A DNA stretch of 64,000 bases from Microvirga zambiensis WSM3693 (GCF_016735695.1 NZ_JAERQD010000012.1:62001-126000); one strand, 5' to 3'. Counted from the stretch's first letter, positions 9,044 through 18,663 are shown. Notes: generated by a model not told the origin, from the letters alone. Numbers and translations: made by a program.

Positions 9044-10668
9044 CCGAGCCCCTCCTCTCAGTTCAGGATCTTTCGGTCGCCTTCCGCCAGGGCGCGAACG
9101 ACATGCTGGCGGTCGACCATGTCTCGTTCGACGTGATGCCGGGCGAGACGGTGGCACTGGTGGGCGAGTCGGGATCGGGCAAATCCGTGACCGCTCTCTC
9201 CACGCTCAAGCTCCTGCCCTACCCGTCCGCGCATCACCCTTCCGGCCGCATCCTGTTCAAGGGCAAGGACCTGATCGCCGCCGACGAAGACGAGATGCGG
9301 AAAGTCCGCGGCGACGACATCACCATGGTGTTCCAGGAGCCGATGACCTCGCTCAACCCGCTGCACAGCATAGAACGGCAGGTCGGCGAGATCCTGAAGC
9401 TGCATCGCGGCCTCTCCGATCGTGAGGCGCGGGCGCGGACGCTGGAGCTTCTCACCCTCGTCGGCATCCGCGACGCGGAATCGCGGCTCGATGCCTATCC
9501 GCACCAGCTCTCCGGCGGGCAGCGCCAGCGCGTGATGATCGCCATGGCGCTCGCCAACGAGCCCGATCTCTTCATCGCCGACGAGCCGACCACCGCGCTC
9601 GACGTCACCGTGCAGGCGCAGATCCTGAAGCTCCTCGCCGAGTTGAAGAGCAGGCTCAACATGTCGATGCTCTTCATCACCCACGACCTCGGCATCGTCC
9701 GCAAGATCGCCGACCGCGTCTGCGTGATGCTCAAAGGCAAGATCGTCGAGCAGGGAACGGTTGCGGAAGTCTTCGGCAATCCGCAGCACCCCTACACGCA
9801 ACGCCTGCTCGCCGCCGAGCCGAAGGGTCGCGCCAATCCGGTCGCGAAGGATGCGCCGGTCATCGTCGATGCCGGGCCGATCAAGGTGTGGTTTCCGATC
9901 AAGCGCGGCTTCTTCCAGAAGACCGTCGGCCATGTGAAGGCGGTCGACGGCGTCTCGGTGCGCGTGCGCCGGGGCGAGACCGTGGGCGTGGTCGGTGAAT
10001 CCGGTTCCGGCAAGACGACGCTGGGCCTCGCCATCCTGCGTCTCGTGCAGTCGGAAGGCCCCATCGTCTTCCTCGGCAATCGCATCGACGGCATGCGCGG
10101 CAAGGAGATCCGCCCGATGCGCAAGGATCTGCAGGTGGTGTTCCAGGACCCCTACGGCTCGCTGTCGCCGCGCATGTCCGTGGCCGAGATCGTCGAGGAG
10201 GGCCTGCTCGTGCAGAACAAGGCTCTCTCTTACGCCCAGCGCCGCGACGTGGTTGCCAAGGCGCTGCACGATGTCGGCCTCGACCCCGCCACCATGGACC
10301 GCTATCCGCACGAATTCTCCGGCGGCCAGCGCCAGCGCATTGCGATTGCCCGCGCCATGGCTCTGGAGCCGCAATTCATCATGCTCGACGAGCCGACCTC
10401 CGCTCTCGACATGTCCGTGCAGGCGCAGATCGTGGAATTGCTGCGCGACCTGCAGAAGCGGCGCGACCTCGCCTACATGTTCATCAGCCACGACCTCAAG
10501 GTCGTGCGGGCGCTCGCGAACCATGTTGTGGTGATGCAGAACGGCAGGATCGTCGAGGAAGGATCCGCCGAGAGCATTTTCGCGGCCCCACGCACCGATT
10601 ACACCAAGGCGCTCTTCGCCGCCGCCTTCAATCTCGAAACGGCGGCGTCGGACGCCGTTCGGGAATAG
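9040..10668 (+). CDS. yejF: YejF-type dipeptide/oligopeptide ABC ATPase, two nucleotide-binding domains
   Basis: Energises the Yej importer from the cytoplasmic side. The 542-residue protein is a tandem fusion. Domain 1 has Walker A GESGSGKS near residue 40, signature LSGGQRQRV near 155 and Walker [13 protein letters not shown]. Domain 2 has GESGSGKTT near 322, FSGGQRQRI near 427 and [11 protein letters not shown]. Both keep the catalytic Glu and the H-loop (FITHDL, FISHDL). Single-chain fusions are normal for YejF. The start overlaps the yejE stop. No clear terminator is seen before deoB. Confidence 0.95.
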   Translation: MTEPLLSVQDLSVAFRQGANDMLAVDHVSFDVMPGETVALVGESGSGKSVTALSTLKLLPYPSAHHPSGRILFKGKDLIAADEDEMRKVRGDDITMVFQEPMTSLNPLHSIERQVGEILKLHRGLSDREARARTLELLTLVGIRDAESRLDAYPHQLSGGQRQRVMIAMALANEPDLFIADEPTTALDVTVQAQILKLLAELKSRLNMSMLFITHDLGIVRKIADRVCVMLKGKIVEQGTVAEVFGNPQHPYTQRLLAAEPKGRANPVAKDAPVIVDAGPIKVWFPIKRGFFQKTVGHVKAVDGVSVRVRRGETVGVVGESGSGKTTLGLAILRLVQSEGPIVFLGNRIDGMRGKEIRPMRKDLQVVFQDPYGSLSPRMSVAEIVEEGLLVQNKALSYAQRRDVVAKALHDVGLDPATMDRYPHEFSGGQRQRIAIARAMALEPQFIMLDEPTSALDMSVQAQIVELLRDLQKRRDLAYMFISHDLKVVRALANHVVVMQNGRIVEEGSAESIFAAPRTDYTKALFAAAFNLETAASDAVRE

Positions 10669-10784
10669 GCCGGCGTGGATCAGCCGCCCAAACCTGGCTG
10701 ACAGCCCTGCGATCCTGGCCCATCGCATCTTTGGCCGTATTGCCGTATCAGTCATGATTCTCGTGGTTTGAAGGATCCTTGCCG

Positions 10785-12005
10785 ATGCCTCGCGCTCTTC
10801 TCATCGTGCTCGATTCCGTCGGTATCGGCGGAGCCGAGGATGCGGCCGCCTATGGCGATGCAGGCGCCGATACGTTGGGGCATATTGCCGAGGCCTGCGC
10901 CGAGGGCCGGGGCGACCGGGCCGGCTTGCGCGAGGGGCTACTGAACCTGCCGCATATGGCGGCGCTCGGCCTCGGCCTCGCCTGCGAGGCCTCGACGGGG
11001 CGGATGCCGCCGAATCTAGCGCCGCAGGGCGAATTGAAGGGAACCTGGGGCTACGGCGTCGAGACGTCCAAGGGGAAAGACACGCCTTCCGGCCATTGGG
11101 AGATCGCCGGCGTCCCCGTCACCTTCGACTGGGGCTATTTCCCCGACACCGTTCCGGCCTTTCCGGAGGAGCTGACGGCCGCCTTCATCGAGCGCGGCAA
11201 GCTTCCCGGCATTCTCGCCGACAAGCACGCCTCCGGCACCACCGTCATCGACGAATACGGCGCCGAGCATATGCGCTCGGGCAAGCCGATCTTCTACACC
11301 TCCGTCGACAGCGTGCTGCAGATCGCGGCGCATGAGGAGACCTTCGGACTCGAGCGGCTCTACGACCTCTGCCGCATCGGCCGCGAGCTTTGCGATCCCT
11401 ACAAGATCGGCCGCGTCATCGCGCGGCCCTTCGTCGGCTCGCCCGAGACCGGCTTCAAGCGCACCGGCAACCGCAAGGATTTCGCCATACCGCCGCCTTC
11501 CGATACCATCCTCGACACGCTCGGCAAGGCTGGCCGCGCCGTCGTGACCGTCGGCAAGATCGGCGACATTTTCGCCCATCGCTCGACAGGTCAAGAAATC
11601 AAGCCCAACGGCAACGACGCCTGCCTCACCGCGGCCATCGACGCATTGAAGGATCTGCCTGATGGCGGCTTCGTCTTTGCGAACTTGGTCGACTTCGACA
11701 GCGAGTTCGGCCACCGCCGCGATATCCCCGGCTACGCCGCCGCGCTCGAGGCCTTCGACCGGCGCATCCCCGAGATCGAGGCAGCTCTCAAGGACGGCGA
11801 CCTCGTCATCATCACCGCCGATCACGGCAACGACCCTTCGTGGAAGGGCTCCGACCACACCCGCGAGCACGTTCCGATCCTGAGCTTCGGGCCGGACGCA
11901 GCGCGGGTCGCCATCGGCCGGCGGGAGAGCTTCGCCGATATCGGCGCGAGCGTGCTGAAGCATTTGGATGTGCGCCTTGGCGGCAAGGGAACTTCGTGGC
12001 TTTAG
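10785..12005 (+). CDS. deoB: Phosphopentomutase
   Basis: Interconverts (deoxy)ribose 1-phosphate and 5-phosphate, linking nucleoside phosphorolysis to pentose metabolism. The 406-residue protein has the alkaline-phosphatase-superfamily metal ligands in [12 protein letters not shown] at the N-terminus, and [11 protein letters not shown] and [11 protein letters not shown] near residues 340-365. ATG 10785 follows AAGGA at 10771. It is separated from deoA, deoC and punA (20740-23639) by about 9 kb and lies on the opposite strand, so it is regulated apart from them. Confidence 0.95.
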   Translation: MPRALLIVLDSVGIGGAEDAAAYGDAGADTLGHIAEACAEGRGDRAGLREGLLNLPHMAALGLGLACEASTGRMPPNLAPQGELKGTWGYGVETSKGKDTPSGHWEIAGVPVTFDWGYFPDTVPAFPEELTAAFIERGKLPGILADKHASGTTVIDEYGAEHMRSGKPIFYTSVDSVLQIAAHEETFGLERLYDLCRIGRELCDPYKIGRVIARPFVGSPETGFKRTGNRKDFAIPPPSDTILDTLGKAGRAVVTVGKIGDIFAHRSTGQEIKPNGNDACLTAAIDALKDLPDGGFVFANLVDFDSEFGHRRDIPGYAAALEAFDRRIPEIEAALKDGDLVIITADHGNDPSWKGSDHTREHVPILSFGPDAARVAIGRRESFADIGASVLKHLDVRLGGKGTSWL

Positions 12006-12112
12006 GAACGCCTAAGGCGATGCGGCGCAAGACCCAGCTCAGGGCTCAAGCTTTACAAGCCGTTTGATGGTATTGTGCGAGTGGCATAGACAAGGGCTCC
12101 GCAGTCCCCGCT

Positions 12113-12583
12113 ATGGCTGACACGGCAGATACCGCTCACGTCATCATTCGGCCACCGCTTGCCTTGGGGCTCGCGCTTCTTGCCGGGCTTGCGCTCGACT
12201 GGCTCATACCTTTGCCTTTCCTGCCATCCGATTTCCCGAAGGGCTTCCTCGGCGCATTGGTGTTCCTCCTCGCGCTGGCGCTGTTCGCCTGGGCCATCGT
12301 GACGATGACCAGGGCCGGCTCGAACGTCCCCACCAACCGGCCGACGACCACCATCGTCGAGAGCGGGCCTTACCGCTTCACGCGAAACCCCATCTATCTC
12401 GGCATGATCCTGGCACTGATCGGCTTAAGTATTGCGTTCAACGGTCTCTGGCTGCTGGTGATGCTGGTGCCCTTCGCGCTCGTCATCCGCTACGGCGTCG
12501 TGGCGCGCGAGGAAGTCTATCTCGAGCGCAAGTTCGGCGATGTCTATTGTAGCTATCGCTCGCGGGTGCGGCGCTGGCTGTAG
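12113..12583 (+). CDS. Small integral-membrane methyltransferase, isoprenylcysteine/phospholipid methyltransferase-like
   Basis: A 156-residue protein with about four hydrophobic segments (residues 15-35, 42-65, 95-125 and a short one). It carries the SAM-binding motif of the ICMT/PEMT superfamily: GPYRFTRNPIYLGM, then an acidic EEVYLERKFG and a C-terminal YRSRVRRWL. Bacterial members methylate unknown lipids or small molecules, and the acceptor cannot be deduced here. It stands between deoB and the URC cluster with its own gaps of 107 and 178 bases, neither of which shows another gene. Confidence 0.78.
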   Translation: MADTADTAHVIIRPPLALGLALLAGLALDWLIPLPFLPSDFPKGFLGALVFLLALALFAWAIVTMTRAGSNVPTNRPTTTIVESGPYRFTRNPIYLGMILALIGLSIAFNGLWLLVMLVPFALVIRYGVVAREEVYLERKFGDVYCSYRSRVRRWL

Positions 12584-12761
12584 CAGTGACGGGCCCTCAT
12601 AACCTTGGCCATGTCGCAGAATATCCCTTTCAGGCCAAGCTGCCGCACCCCTCCCCCGCGCCATTGACGGCCCCGAAACTTTGGATCACTCTCCCATAGA
12701 TCGTATGGAGGCTCTCCGGCGATCGGTCGAGGAGTCTTCCCGTTTCGCGTGGAAGTCATTC

Positions 12762-14024
12762 ATGAGCTCGCCTAACCGCTCGACCCATATCCGGCTCACC
12801 TCCCATCCCGAGCCGAACGCCGGCACCATCAAGCATCCAATCAAATGGGGAGCGAAGGATCCGAAAGAGCGCGGCCCCATCGTCGGCACCGTGACCAACC
12901 CGTCCGACCGCAACGTGATCGGCGCACATGGCGGCTCCTATTCGCTGTATCGGGCGCTTGCCATCTCCGCCCGGGCGCTCAACCCGCTGGCCCGTCCGGA
13001 CCTGCACAACACCCACCCGACCGCCGAGATTGGCCCGCATCCGCAATGGTTCGAGCCGGGAAAGATCGTCTCCCTCGACCCTTGGGGCCACATGGTCGGC
13101 GAGGTCTACAAGGACGAGATCGCGGGCGGCCTCGACATCCGCCCCTCGATCGCGGTGACCAAGGCGCGGCTCAACATGCCGGAAATCCTCGCCGCCATGG
13201 GGGCGAAGCGGCTCAAGGCCGATGGCGGCTTCCTGCATGACACAGGCGACATCTCGGTGACCAAGATCGCGGTCGATCCCGTCTGGCATCTGCCTGGCAT
13301 CGCCCAGCGCTTCGGCTGCTCCGAGGGCGAGCTGCGCCGCACCCTGTTCGAGCAGACCGGCGGCATGTTCCCCGAGCTCGTCACCCGTCCCGACATGAGC
13401 GTGTTCCTGCCGCCCATCGGCAACACCACAATCTATGTGGTCGGCGAGGTGTCGCGCCTGAGCGATCCCAAGACCCGCATCGCCTGCCGCGTGCACGACG
13501 AATGCAACGGTTCCGACGTGTTCGGCTCCGACATCTGCACCTGCCGCCCTTACCTCGTGCACGGCATCGAGGAATGCGTGCGGGAAGCGCAGTCGGGCGG
13601 CGTCGGCGTGATCGCCTATAACCGCAAGGAGGGCCGAGCGCTCGGCGAGGTCACGAAGTTCCTGGTCTACAATGCGCGCAAGCGCCAGGAGGGCGGCGAC
13701 CAGGCCGCCACCTATTTCGAGCGCACCGAATGCGTGGCCGGCGTGCAGGATGCGCGCTTCCAGCAGCTCATGCCCGATGTGCTGCACTGGCTCGGCATCC
13801 GCCGCATCGACCGGCTCATGTCCATGTCGAACATGAAATACGACGCCATCACCGGCTCCGGCATCGAGGTGGTGGAGCGCGTGCCGATCCCGGCCGAGCT
13901 GGTGCCGCAGGACGCGCAGGTGGAGCTCGAAGCCAAGAAGGCCGCCGGCTATTACACGCCCGACGGCGCGCCGAGCGCCTCCGACCTCAACCAGGTGAAG
14001 GGCCGCGATCTCGAGCGCTTCTAG
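12762..14024 (+). CDS. urc1: URC1: GTP cyclohydrolase II-like enzyme of uracil catabolism
   Basis: A 420-residue RibA-superfamily protein. Its C-terminal half has the GTP cyclohydrolase II zinc triad Cys248, Cys259 and Cys261 (ECNGSDVFGSDICTC). It also has KEGRALG at 289-295, where RibA has QEGRGIG. The N-terminal ~200 residues are not a DHBP-synthase domain. This architecture, with DUF1688 and upp downstream, identifies URC1, which in yeast URC genetics is needed to degrade uracil and may act on a uracil nucleotide rather than GTP. The start is ATG 12762 behind GGAAG. A very strong terminator at 14038 follows, so urc1 may be transcribed on its own. A divergent riboflavin-pathway RibA is less likely because no rib genes are adjacent. 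Confidence 0.85.
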   Translation: MSSPNRSTHIRLTSHPEPNAGTIKHPIKWGAKDPKERGPIVGTVTNPSDRNVIGAHGGSYSLYRALAISARALNPLARPDLHNTHPTAEIGPHPQWFEPGKIVSLDPWGHMVGEVYKDEIAGGLDIRPSIAVTKARLNMPEILAAMGAKRLKADGGFLHDTGDISVTKIAVDPVWHLPGIAQRFGCSEGELRRTLFEQTGGMFPELVTRPDMSVFLPPIGNTTIYVVGEVSRLSDPKTRIACRVHDECNGSDVFGSDICTCRPYLVHGIEECVREAQSGGVGVIAYNRKEGRALGEVTKFLVYNARKRQEGGDQAATYFERTECVAGVQDARFQQLMPDVLHWLGIRRIDRLMSMSNMKYDAITGSGIEVVERVPIPAELVPQDAQVELEAKKAAGYYTPDGAPSASDLNQVKGRDLERF

Positions 14025-14037
14025 AGCCATGGAATAG

Positions 14038-14079
14038 CGAAGCGGATGCCGGCCTGCCGTCGGCATCCGCTTCGTTTTT
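14038..14079 (+). terminator. Strong Rho-independent terminator between urc1 and urc4
   Basis: Perfect 14-bp stem CGAAGCGGATGCCG/CGGCATCCGCTTCG (14038-14051, 14061-14074) with a 9-base loop and TTTTT. It divides the URC genes into at least two transcription units. Confidence 0.92.
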
Positions 14080-14170
14080 AACCTTTCCGCCAGACGGCTC
14101 GCCTTGCGCATGCCGGGCGGGCTCGCCATTGTGCTATCGCATCTCCCTCGAGAGAGCACCGGAGCCCTGC

Positions 14171-15424
14171 GTGACCGACCAGCCTGACCTATCGCCTGAG
14201 ACGAAAGCGGCCCTGAGCCTTCTCTCCGCCGCCGCGGTGCGGGAGCGGTCGCATCAGCTCCTGCAGGCAGGCCTCGACGGCCGCCTCAAGCATTTCACGG
14301 TCGATCTCGGCCAGCTCGAGCCCTGCGCCGACGAGGTCGTCAAGACGATCCGCCAGGCTTATCCCTCCCTCGACATTCCCTTCCACGCCCGCTGGCGCCA
14401 TTTCGCCGCCGGCGAGCATGACCGCTGGGATGCGGTGATGCACGGCGCGCCCTGGGAGAATGCGGCCGAGATGGCCCGCTCCGCCTTCGATCTCGCCATC
14501 GTCTCGGTGCTGCTCGATGCCGGCGCCGGCGCCCAATGGCGCTACGAGGAGGGCCGCACCGGCGAGACCTATATCCGCTCCGAAGGGCTCGCGGTGGCAA
14601 GCTTCGACATGTTCGTGAGCGGCGCGTTCTCCAGCAAACCGGAAGACCCCTTCCGCGTCGATGCCGATGTGCTGATGACCCTGACGGCGCAGGATCTGGC
14701 CGAAGGCTTCCAGGTCTCTCCCGACAATCCCCTCGTCGGGCTCGAGGGCCGCGCCGCGCTGCTCAACCGCCTCGGCCGCGTCGTCGCCACGAACCCGGAC
14801 ATTTTTGGCCAGCACGACGATCCCCGCCCCGGCGGCCTCTTCGACGTCATCGCGGAAACGGCCGAGGACGACCGCATCGCGGCGCCTGCGATCCTGAAGG
14901 CGCTGCTCACCCATCTCGGGCCCATCTGGCCCGGCCGCATCACGCTCGGCGGTGTCGATCTCGGCGATACCTGGCGTCACCCATTGGTCGAGGCGCCGGA
15001 TGTCACGAAGGGGCTCATTCCCTTCCACAAGCTGTCGCAATGGCTGTCCTATTCGCTCATCGAGCCACTCGAATGGGCGGGCTTCACCGTCGTCGATGTC
15101 GACGGCCTCACTGGCCTACCCGAATACCGCAATGGCGGGCTTTTTCTCGACACCGGCGTGATCGCCCTGAAGGACCCGGCCGATGCGGAGCGCCCGCATG
15201 CTGTGGATTCCCAGCTCGTGGTGGAATGGCGCGCCTTGACGGTCGCCCTTCTCGACCGCATTGCCGAACCGATCCGCGCGAAGCTAGGATTTGCCGCGGA
15301 GGACTTTCCCCTGGCCAAGGCGCTCGAAGGCGGCACTTGGGCGACGGGGCGCAGGCTCGCGAAGGAGAAGCGCGGCGACGGCTCGCCGCCTCTCAGCGTG
15401 ATCAGCGACGGGACGGTTTTTTAG
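14171..15424 (+). CDS. urc4: URC4/Urg3 family protein (DUF1688), uracil catabolism
   Basis: A 417-residue protein recognised as the DUF1688/URC4 family, found in fungi and bacteria with URC1 and uracil phosphoribosyltransferase. Blocks include SLLSAAAVRERSHQLL at the N-terminus, PFHARWRHFAAG near residue 75, GAQWRYEEG near 117, and YSLIEPLEWAGF near 290. URC4 is required for uracil breakdown in yeast, but its reaction is not settled. The GTG start at 14171 has GGAG six bases upstream. No catalytic motif of a known superfamily is obvious. It is 36 bases upstream of upp and probably co-transcribed with it. Confidence 0.87.
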   Translation: MTDQPDLSPETKAALSLLSAAAVRERSHQLLQAGLDGRLKHFTVDLGQLEPCADEVVKTIRQAYPSLDIPFHARWRHFAAGEHDRWDAVMHGAPWENAAEMARSAFDLAIVSVLLDAGAGAQWRYEEGRTGETYIRSEGLAVASFDMFVSGAFSSKPEDPFRVDADVLMTLTAQDLAEGFQVSPDNPLVGLEGRAALLNRLGRVVATNPDIFGQHDDPRPGGLFDVIAETAEDDRIAAPAILKALLTHLGPIWPGRITLGGVDLGDTWRHPLVEAPDVTKGLIPFHKLSQWLSYSLIEPLEWAGFTVVDVDGLTGLPEYRNGGLFLDTGVIALKDPADAERPHAVDSQLVVEWRALTVALLDRIAEPIRAKLGFAAEDFPLAKALEGGTWATGRRLAKEKRGDGSPPLSVISDGTVF

Positions 15425-15460
15425 TTGAAGCAGCAGACGACGATCAAAGAGGAAAAAAAC

Positions 15461-16090
15461 ATGCAGGGCGTCACCGTGGTCGATCATCCGCTGGTTCAGC
15501 ACAAGCTGACCCTGATGCGGGACAAGGAACGCTCGACGAAGGGCTTCCGCCAGCTCCTCAACGAGATCGGCATGCTGCTCTGCTACGAAGTCACCCGCAA
15601 CCTGCCCATGGAGCGCATTAAGATCGAGACGCCGCTCACCACCATGGAAGGCGCGCAGATCGCCGGCAAGAAGCTCGTTTTCGCGCCGATCCTGCGCGCG
15701 GGCGTTGGCTTCCTCGACGGCATGCTGACCCTCGTTCCGGCCGCCCGCGTCGCGCATATCGGCCTTTACCGCGATCCTGAATCGCTCCAGGCGGTCGAAT
15801 ACTACTTCAAGGCCCCGTCCGATCTCGCCGACCGCATGGTGCTGGTGCTCGATCCGATGCTCGCGACCGCGAACTCTGCCGTTGCGGCCATCGACCGGCT
15901 GAAGGAGCGCGGTGCCAAGGACCTGCGCTTCGTCTGCCTGCTCGCCGCGCCCGAGGGCATCGAGAAGCTGCGCGGCGCGCATCCCGACGTTCACATCTGG
16001 ACCGCCTCCATCGATGAGCGTCTCAACGATCACGGCTATATCGTGCCGGGCCTCGGCGATGCCGGCGACCGCATGTACGGCACGCGCTAA
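15461..16090 (+). CDS. upp: Uracil phosphoribosyltransferase (URC6-type context)
   Basis: Makes UMP from uracil and PRPP; in the URC pathway this is the activating step (URC6). The 209-residue protein has [17 protein letters not shown] at the N-terminus and [16 protein letters not shown] near residue 70. The PRPP loop near 130 reads [11 protein letters not shown], where E. coli Upp reads DPMLATGGS. The uracil-binding C-terminus is [18 protein letters not shown]. The ATG at 15461 follows AGAGGAAA. It could also serve plain salvage; the neighbours argue for catabolism. Confidence 0.95.
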   Translation: MQGVTVVDHPLVQHKLTLMRDKERSTKGFRQLLNEIGMLLCYEVTRNLPMERIKIETPLTTMEGAQIAGKKLVFAPILRAGVGFLDGMLTLVPAARVAHIGLYRDPESLQAVEYYFKAPSDLADRMVLVLDPMLATANSAVAAIDRLKERGAKDLRFVCLLAAPEGIEKLRGAHPDVHIWTASIDERLNDHGYIVPGLGDAGDRMYGTR

Positions 16091-16106
16091 TTAAGGATTG
16101 TCAGCC

Positions 16107-17009
16107 TTGCGCTTCATCGTCGCCGATTGGGGAACGACCCGCTTCCGCGGTTACCTGCTAGAGAACGAAACCGTTCTCGATCAGGTCTCGTCGAACGAAG
16201 GCGTGTCGGCCCTGCAGAAGGGCCAGCACTGCGATGTTTTTCTCAAACATTGCGGCCACTGGCTCAAAGCCGAGCCCGACGCGCCGGTGCTGCTCGTCGG
16301 CATGGTGGGAAGCCGGGAGGGCTGGGTCGAGGCACCCTATGCCACCTGCCCCGCAGGACCTGCGGAGATCGCGAAAGCCCTCGTACCGGTGGATCTGGAG
16401 AACGGCCGCAAGGGCTACATCATCCCCGGCCTGTTCTGCGAGCCTGCTCCCGGTGCCGCCGACGTCATGCGCGGCGAGGAGACGCTGGTGCTCGGCACCG
16501 GGATCGAGAACGGCCTGATCTGCGCCGCCGGCACGCATCCCAAATGGATCGAGATAAAGGACGGGCGCATCGCGCGCTTTGCCACCTACATGACTGGCGA
16601 GATGTACGCGCTGCTGCGCGAGCATTCCATGATCGGCCGCCCGGCGACGACGCCGGAGGATTCGAAGGGTTTCGATCTCGGGCTTGATGCTGCCAAGCGC
16701 AACAGCGGCAATGGGCGCGTCGGCCTGCTGCATCTCCTGTTCAGCGCCCGCGCTTCCGTAGTCTCAGGGAAAATGAACAGCAATCTGCTGGCGCCCTACC
16801 TCTCCGGCTTGCTCACCGGCGACGAGATCAACGGAGCGCTTGCCCAGTTCGGGCGCCCGTCCTCCGTGACCATCCTGGCCGAGCAGGGCCGCGCGGATCT
16901 CTACCTTCACGCGCTCAAGCGTCATGGCATCGAGGCCGAGTTCAAGGAGCCGCAGCAGGCCCTGATCGCAGGGCTTGCACGGATCGTGCGCCAGCACGCG
17001 CTGGGGTGA
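16107..17009 (+). CDS. dgoK: 2-dehydro-3-deoxygalactonokinase-like sugar acid kinase
   Basis: A 300-residue DgoK-family protein with the ASKHA-type phosphate loop DWGTTRFRGYLLE at the N-terminus. VGMVGSREGW is near residue 65, LGTGIENGLICAAGTHPKW near 130, and TYMTGEMYALLREHSMIG near 160. In the galactonate pathway DgoK phosphorylates 2-dehydro-3-deoxygalactonate. Here no aldolase or dehydratase of that pathway is adjacent; the gene follows upp by 16 bases and looks like the last gene of the URC4-upp unit. TTG 16107 is chosen because AAGGA lies nine bases upstream; TTG 16098 sits too close. Its true substrate in this setting is open. Confidence 0.82.
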   Translation: MRFIVADWGTTRFRGYLLENETVLDQVSSNEGVSALQKGQHCDVFLKHCGHWLKAEPDAPVLLVGMVGSREGWVEAPYATCPAGPAEIAKALVPVDLENGRKGYIIPGLFCEPAPGAADVMRGEETLVLGTGIENGLICAAGTHPKWIEIKDGRIARFATYMTGEMYALLREHSMIGRPATTPEDSKGFDLGLDAAKRNSGNGRVGLLHLLFSARASVVSGKMNSNLLAPYLSGLLTGDEINGALAQFGRPSSVTILAEQGRADLYLHALKRHGIEAEFKEPQQALIAGLARIVRQHALG

Positions 17010-17033
17010 GATAAGGCGTCATGCACCCACCAC

Positions 17034-17123
17034 GTCACGGCCGGCCTTGTGCCGGCCATCCCGATCCTGTGATGCTCAGCGCTTCATGCAATCGGGATCA
17101 CCGGCACGAGGCCGGTGATGACA
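17034..17123. repeat. Dispersed GTCATGGCCGG repeat (family A)
   Basis: Arms CGGCCGGCCTTGTGCCGGCC and GATCACCGGCACGAGGCCGG flank inverted ATCCCGAT/ATCGGGAT. It lies downstream of dgoK and is non-coding. Confidence 0.75.
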
Positions 17124-17159
17124 TCGAAAGAGTTACGAAGCGCAGCGCTTTGACTTTAC

Positions 17160-17218
17160 CACCCCACCCCCGCCCCTCTCCCCACAAGGGGGAGGGATGC
17201 GCGCCGTCCGGGATGACA
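17160..17218. repeat. CT-rich palindrome (family E fragment) plus CCGGGATGAC end
   Basis: CCCCTCTCCCCACAAGGGGG matches one arm of the composite elements at 33153-33273 and 52547-52656, followed by a GTCCGGGATGACAC tail seen in other repeats of the window. Confidence 0.6.
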
Positions 17219-17280
17219 CACGCTTCCTCACCCCTTAAAACCGACCCCAACATTCGCCCTTGAACGTTAAGGCCAAGCCC

Positions 17281-18663
17281 ATGCCCCATCCCCTCCTCGC
17301 CCCCGCGACCGACACGTCGACGCCCATCTGGCTCGTGACCGACAAGACATGGTCCGACATCGCCGGCGGCCTGCCGCCGGTCGCTCAGGGCTTCGCGAAG
17401 GCGCAGGGGTTCGAGGGCAAGGCCGGGAGCCATTGCCTGCTGCCGGATGCGGATGGGAACCTCTTCGGCGTCGCCTTCGGCATCAACGGCGCCGAGGCCA
17501 AGCGCAGCGACCCGTTCCTCGTCGGCAAGCTCCCCACCCTGCTGCCCGAGGGCAACTATCGCTTCGAAACCGAAGCGCCGGATCCGACGCTCGCCGCTCT
17601 CGCCTGGATCCTGGGAAGCTACAGCTTCAGCCGCTACCGCAAGCGCAGCGAGAAATCCGTCCGCCTCGTGACGCCGAAGGGCGTCGATGCGGAAGAGGTC
17701 TCGCATATCGCCAGTGCGGTCATCGCGAGCCGCGATCTCGTCAACACGCCGACGAGCGATCTCGGCCCCGACGGCATCGAAGCGGCGGCCCGCGAACTGG
17801 CAGAGCGGCATGGCGCGTCCTTCACGAGCATCGTCGGCGATGATCTGCTGAAGCAGAATTTTCCCATGATCCACGCGGTCGGCCGCGCTTCCGCCACGCC
17901 GCCGCGCCTGATCGATTTCACCTGGGGCAAGGCGGATGCGCCGCGCGTCACCCTCGTCGGCAAGGGCGTCGCCTTCGATACCGGCGGCCTCGACATCAAG
18001 CCGGCCGCTTCCATGCTGATGATGCGCAAGGACATGGGCGGCGCGGCGGCGACCCTCGCGCTCGCCTCCATGATCATGGACGCCAAGCTGCCGGTGCGCC
18101 TGCGCGTGCTCATTCCGGCCGTCGAGAATTCCATCTCCAGCAACGCCTTCCGCCCCGGCGACATTCTCGCCAGCCGCAAGGGCATCTCGGTCGAGATCGG
18201 CAACACGGATGCGGAGGGCCGCCTCATCCTCGGCGATGCGCTTGCGCTCGCCGACGAGGAGAGCCCGGACCTCATCGTCGATTTCGCCACCCTCACGGGG
18301 GCTGCCCGCGTGGCGCTCGGCCCCGAGCTGCCGCCCTTCTACACCGATGACGATGCGCTCGCCGCCGACATCGCCCGCCACGGTCTGGCCGAGAACGACC
18401 CCGTCTGGCGCATGCCGCTCTGGTATCCCTACCAGAGCCAGCTCGACTCGAAATTCGCCGACATGAACAACACCGGCGGGCCCATGGCCGGCTCCGTCAC
18501 CGCCGCCCTGTTCCTGCGCCGCTTCGTTGAGGCGGCCAAGGCCCATGTGCATTTCGACATCTTTGCCTGGAACAGCGCGACCAAGCCTGCCCGTCCGGAA
18601 GGCGGCGAGGTCCAGGCGGCCCGCCTGATGTATGCCCTCCTGAAGGAGCGCTACGGTTCTTAA
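17281..18663 (+). CDS. M17 leucyl aminopeptidase family protein
   Basis: Cytosolic dizinc/manganese aminopeptidase that trims N-terminal residues from peptides, 460 residues. The catalytic half contains VGKGVAFDTGGLDIK near residue 230 (metal-binding Lys and Asp), MRKDMGGAA, and the family signature NTDAEGRL near 308. MNNTGGPMAG follows near 400. The first ~170 residues are the variable N-domain. ATG 17281 is preferred over an in-frame TTG at 17260, which has no ribosome site. It is followed by an NlpC/P60 gene 113 bases on; together they suggest peptide or muropeptide turnover. PepA versus PepB subtype is not assigned. Confidence 0.9.
   Translation: MPHPLLAPATDTSTPIWLVTDKTWSDIAGGLPPVAQGFAKAQGFEGKAGSHCLLPDADGNLFGVAFGINGAEAKRSDPFLVGKLPTLLPEGNYRFETEAPDPTLAALAWILGSYSFSRYRKRSEKSVRLVTPKGVDAEEVSHIASAVIASRDLVNTPTSDLGPDGIEAAARELAERHGASFTSIVGDDLLKQNFPMIHAVGRASATPPRLIDFTWGKADAPRVTLVGKGVAFDTGGLDIKPAASMLMMRKDMGGAAATLALASMIMDAKLPVRLRVLIPAVENSISSNAFRPGDILASRKGISVEIGNTDAEGRLILGDALALADEESPDLIVDFATLTGAARVALGPELPPFYTDDDALAADIARHGLAENDPVWRMPLWYPYQSQLDSKFADMNNTGGPMAGSVTAALFLRRFVEAAKAHVHFDIFAWNSATKPARPEGGEVQAARLMYALLKERYGS

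Noticed and set aside
12661-12700. Promoter for urc1 (TTGACG at 12664)
   Set aside because: No acceptable -10 sequence at 16-18 bases spacing, so it was not listed as a feature.
12762-14024. Riboflavin-pathway ribA
   Set aside because: The first 200 residues are not DHBP synthase, the catalytic loop differs from RibA, and the neighbours are URC4 and upp, so URC1 fits better.
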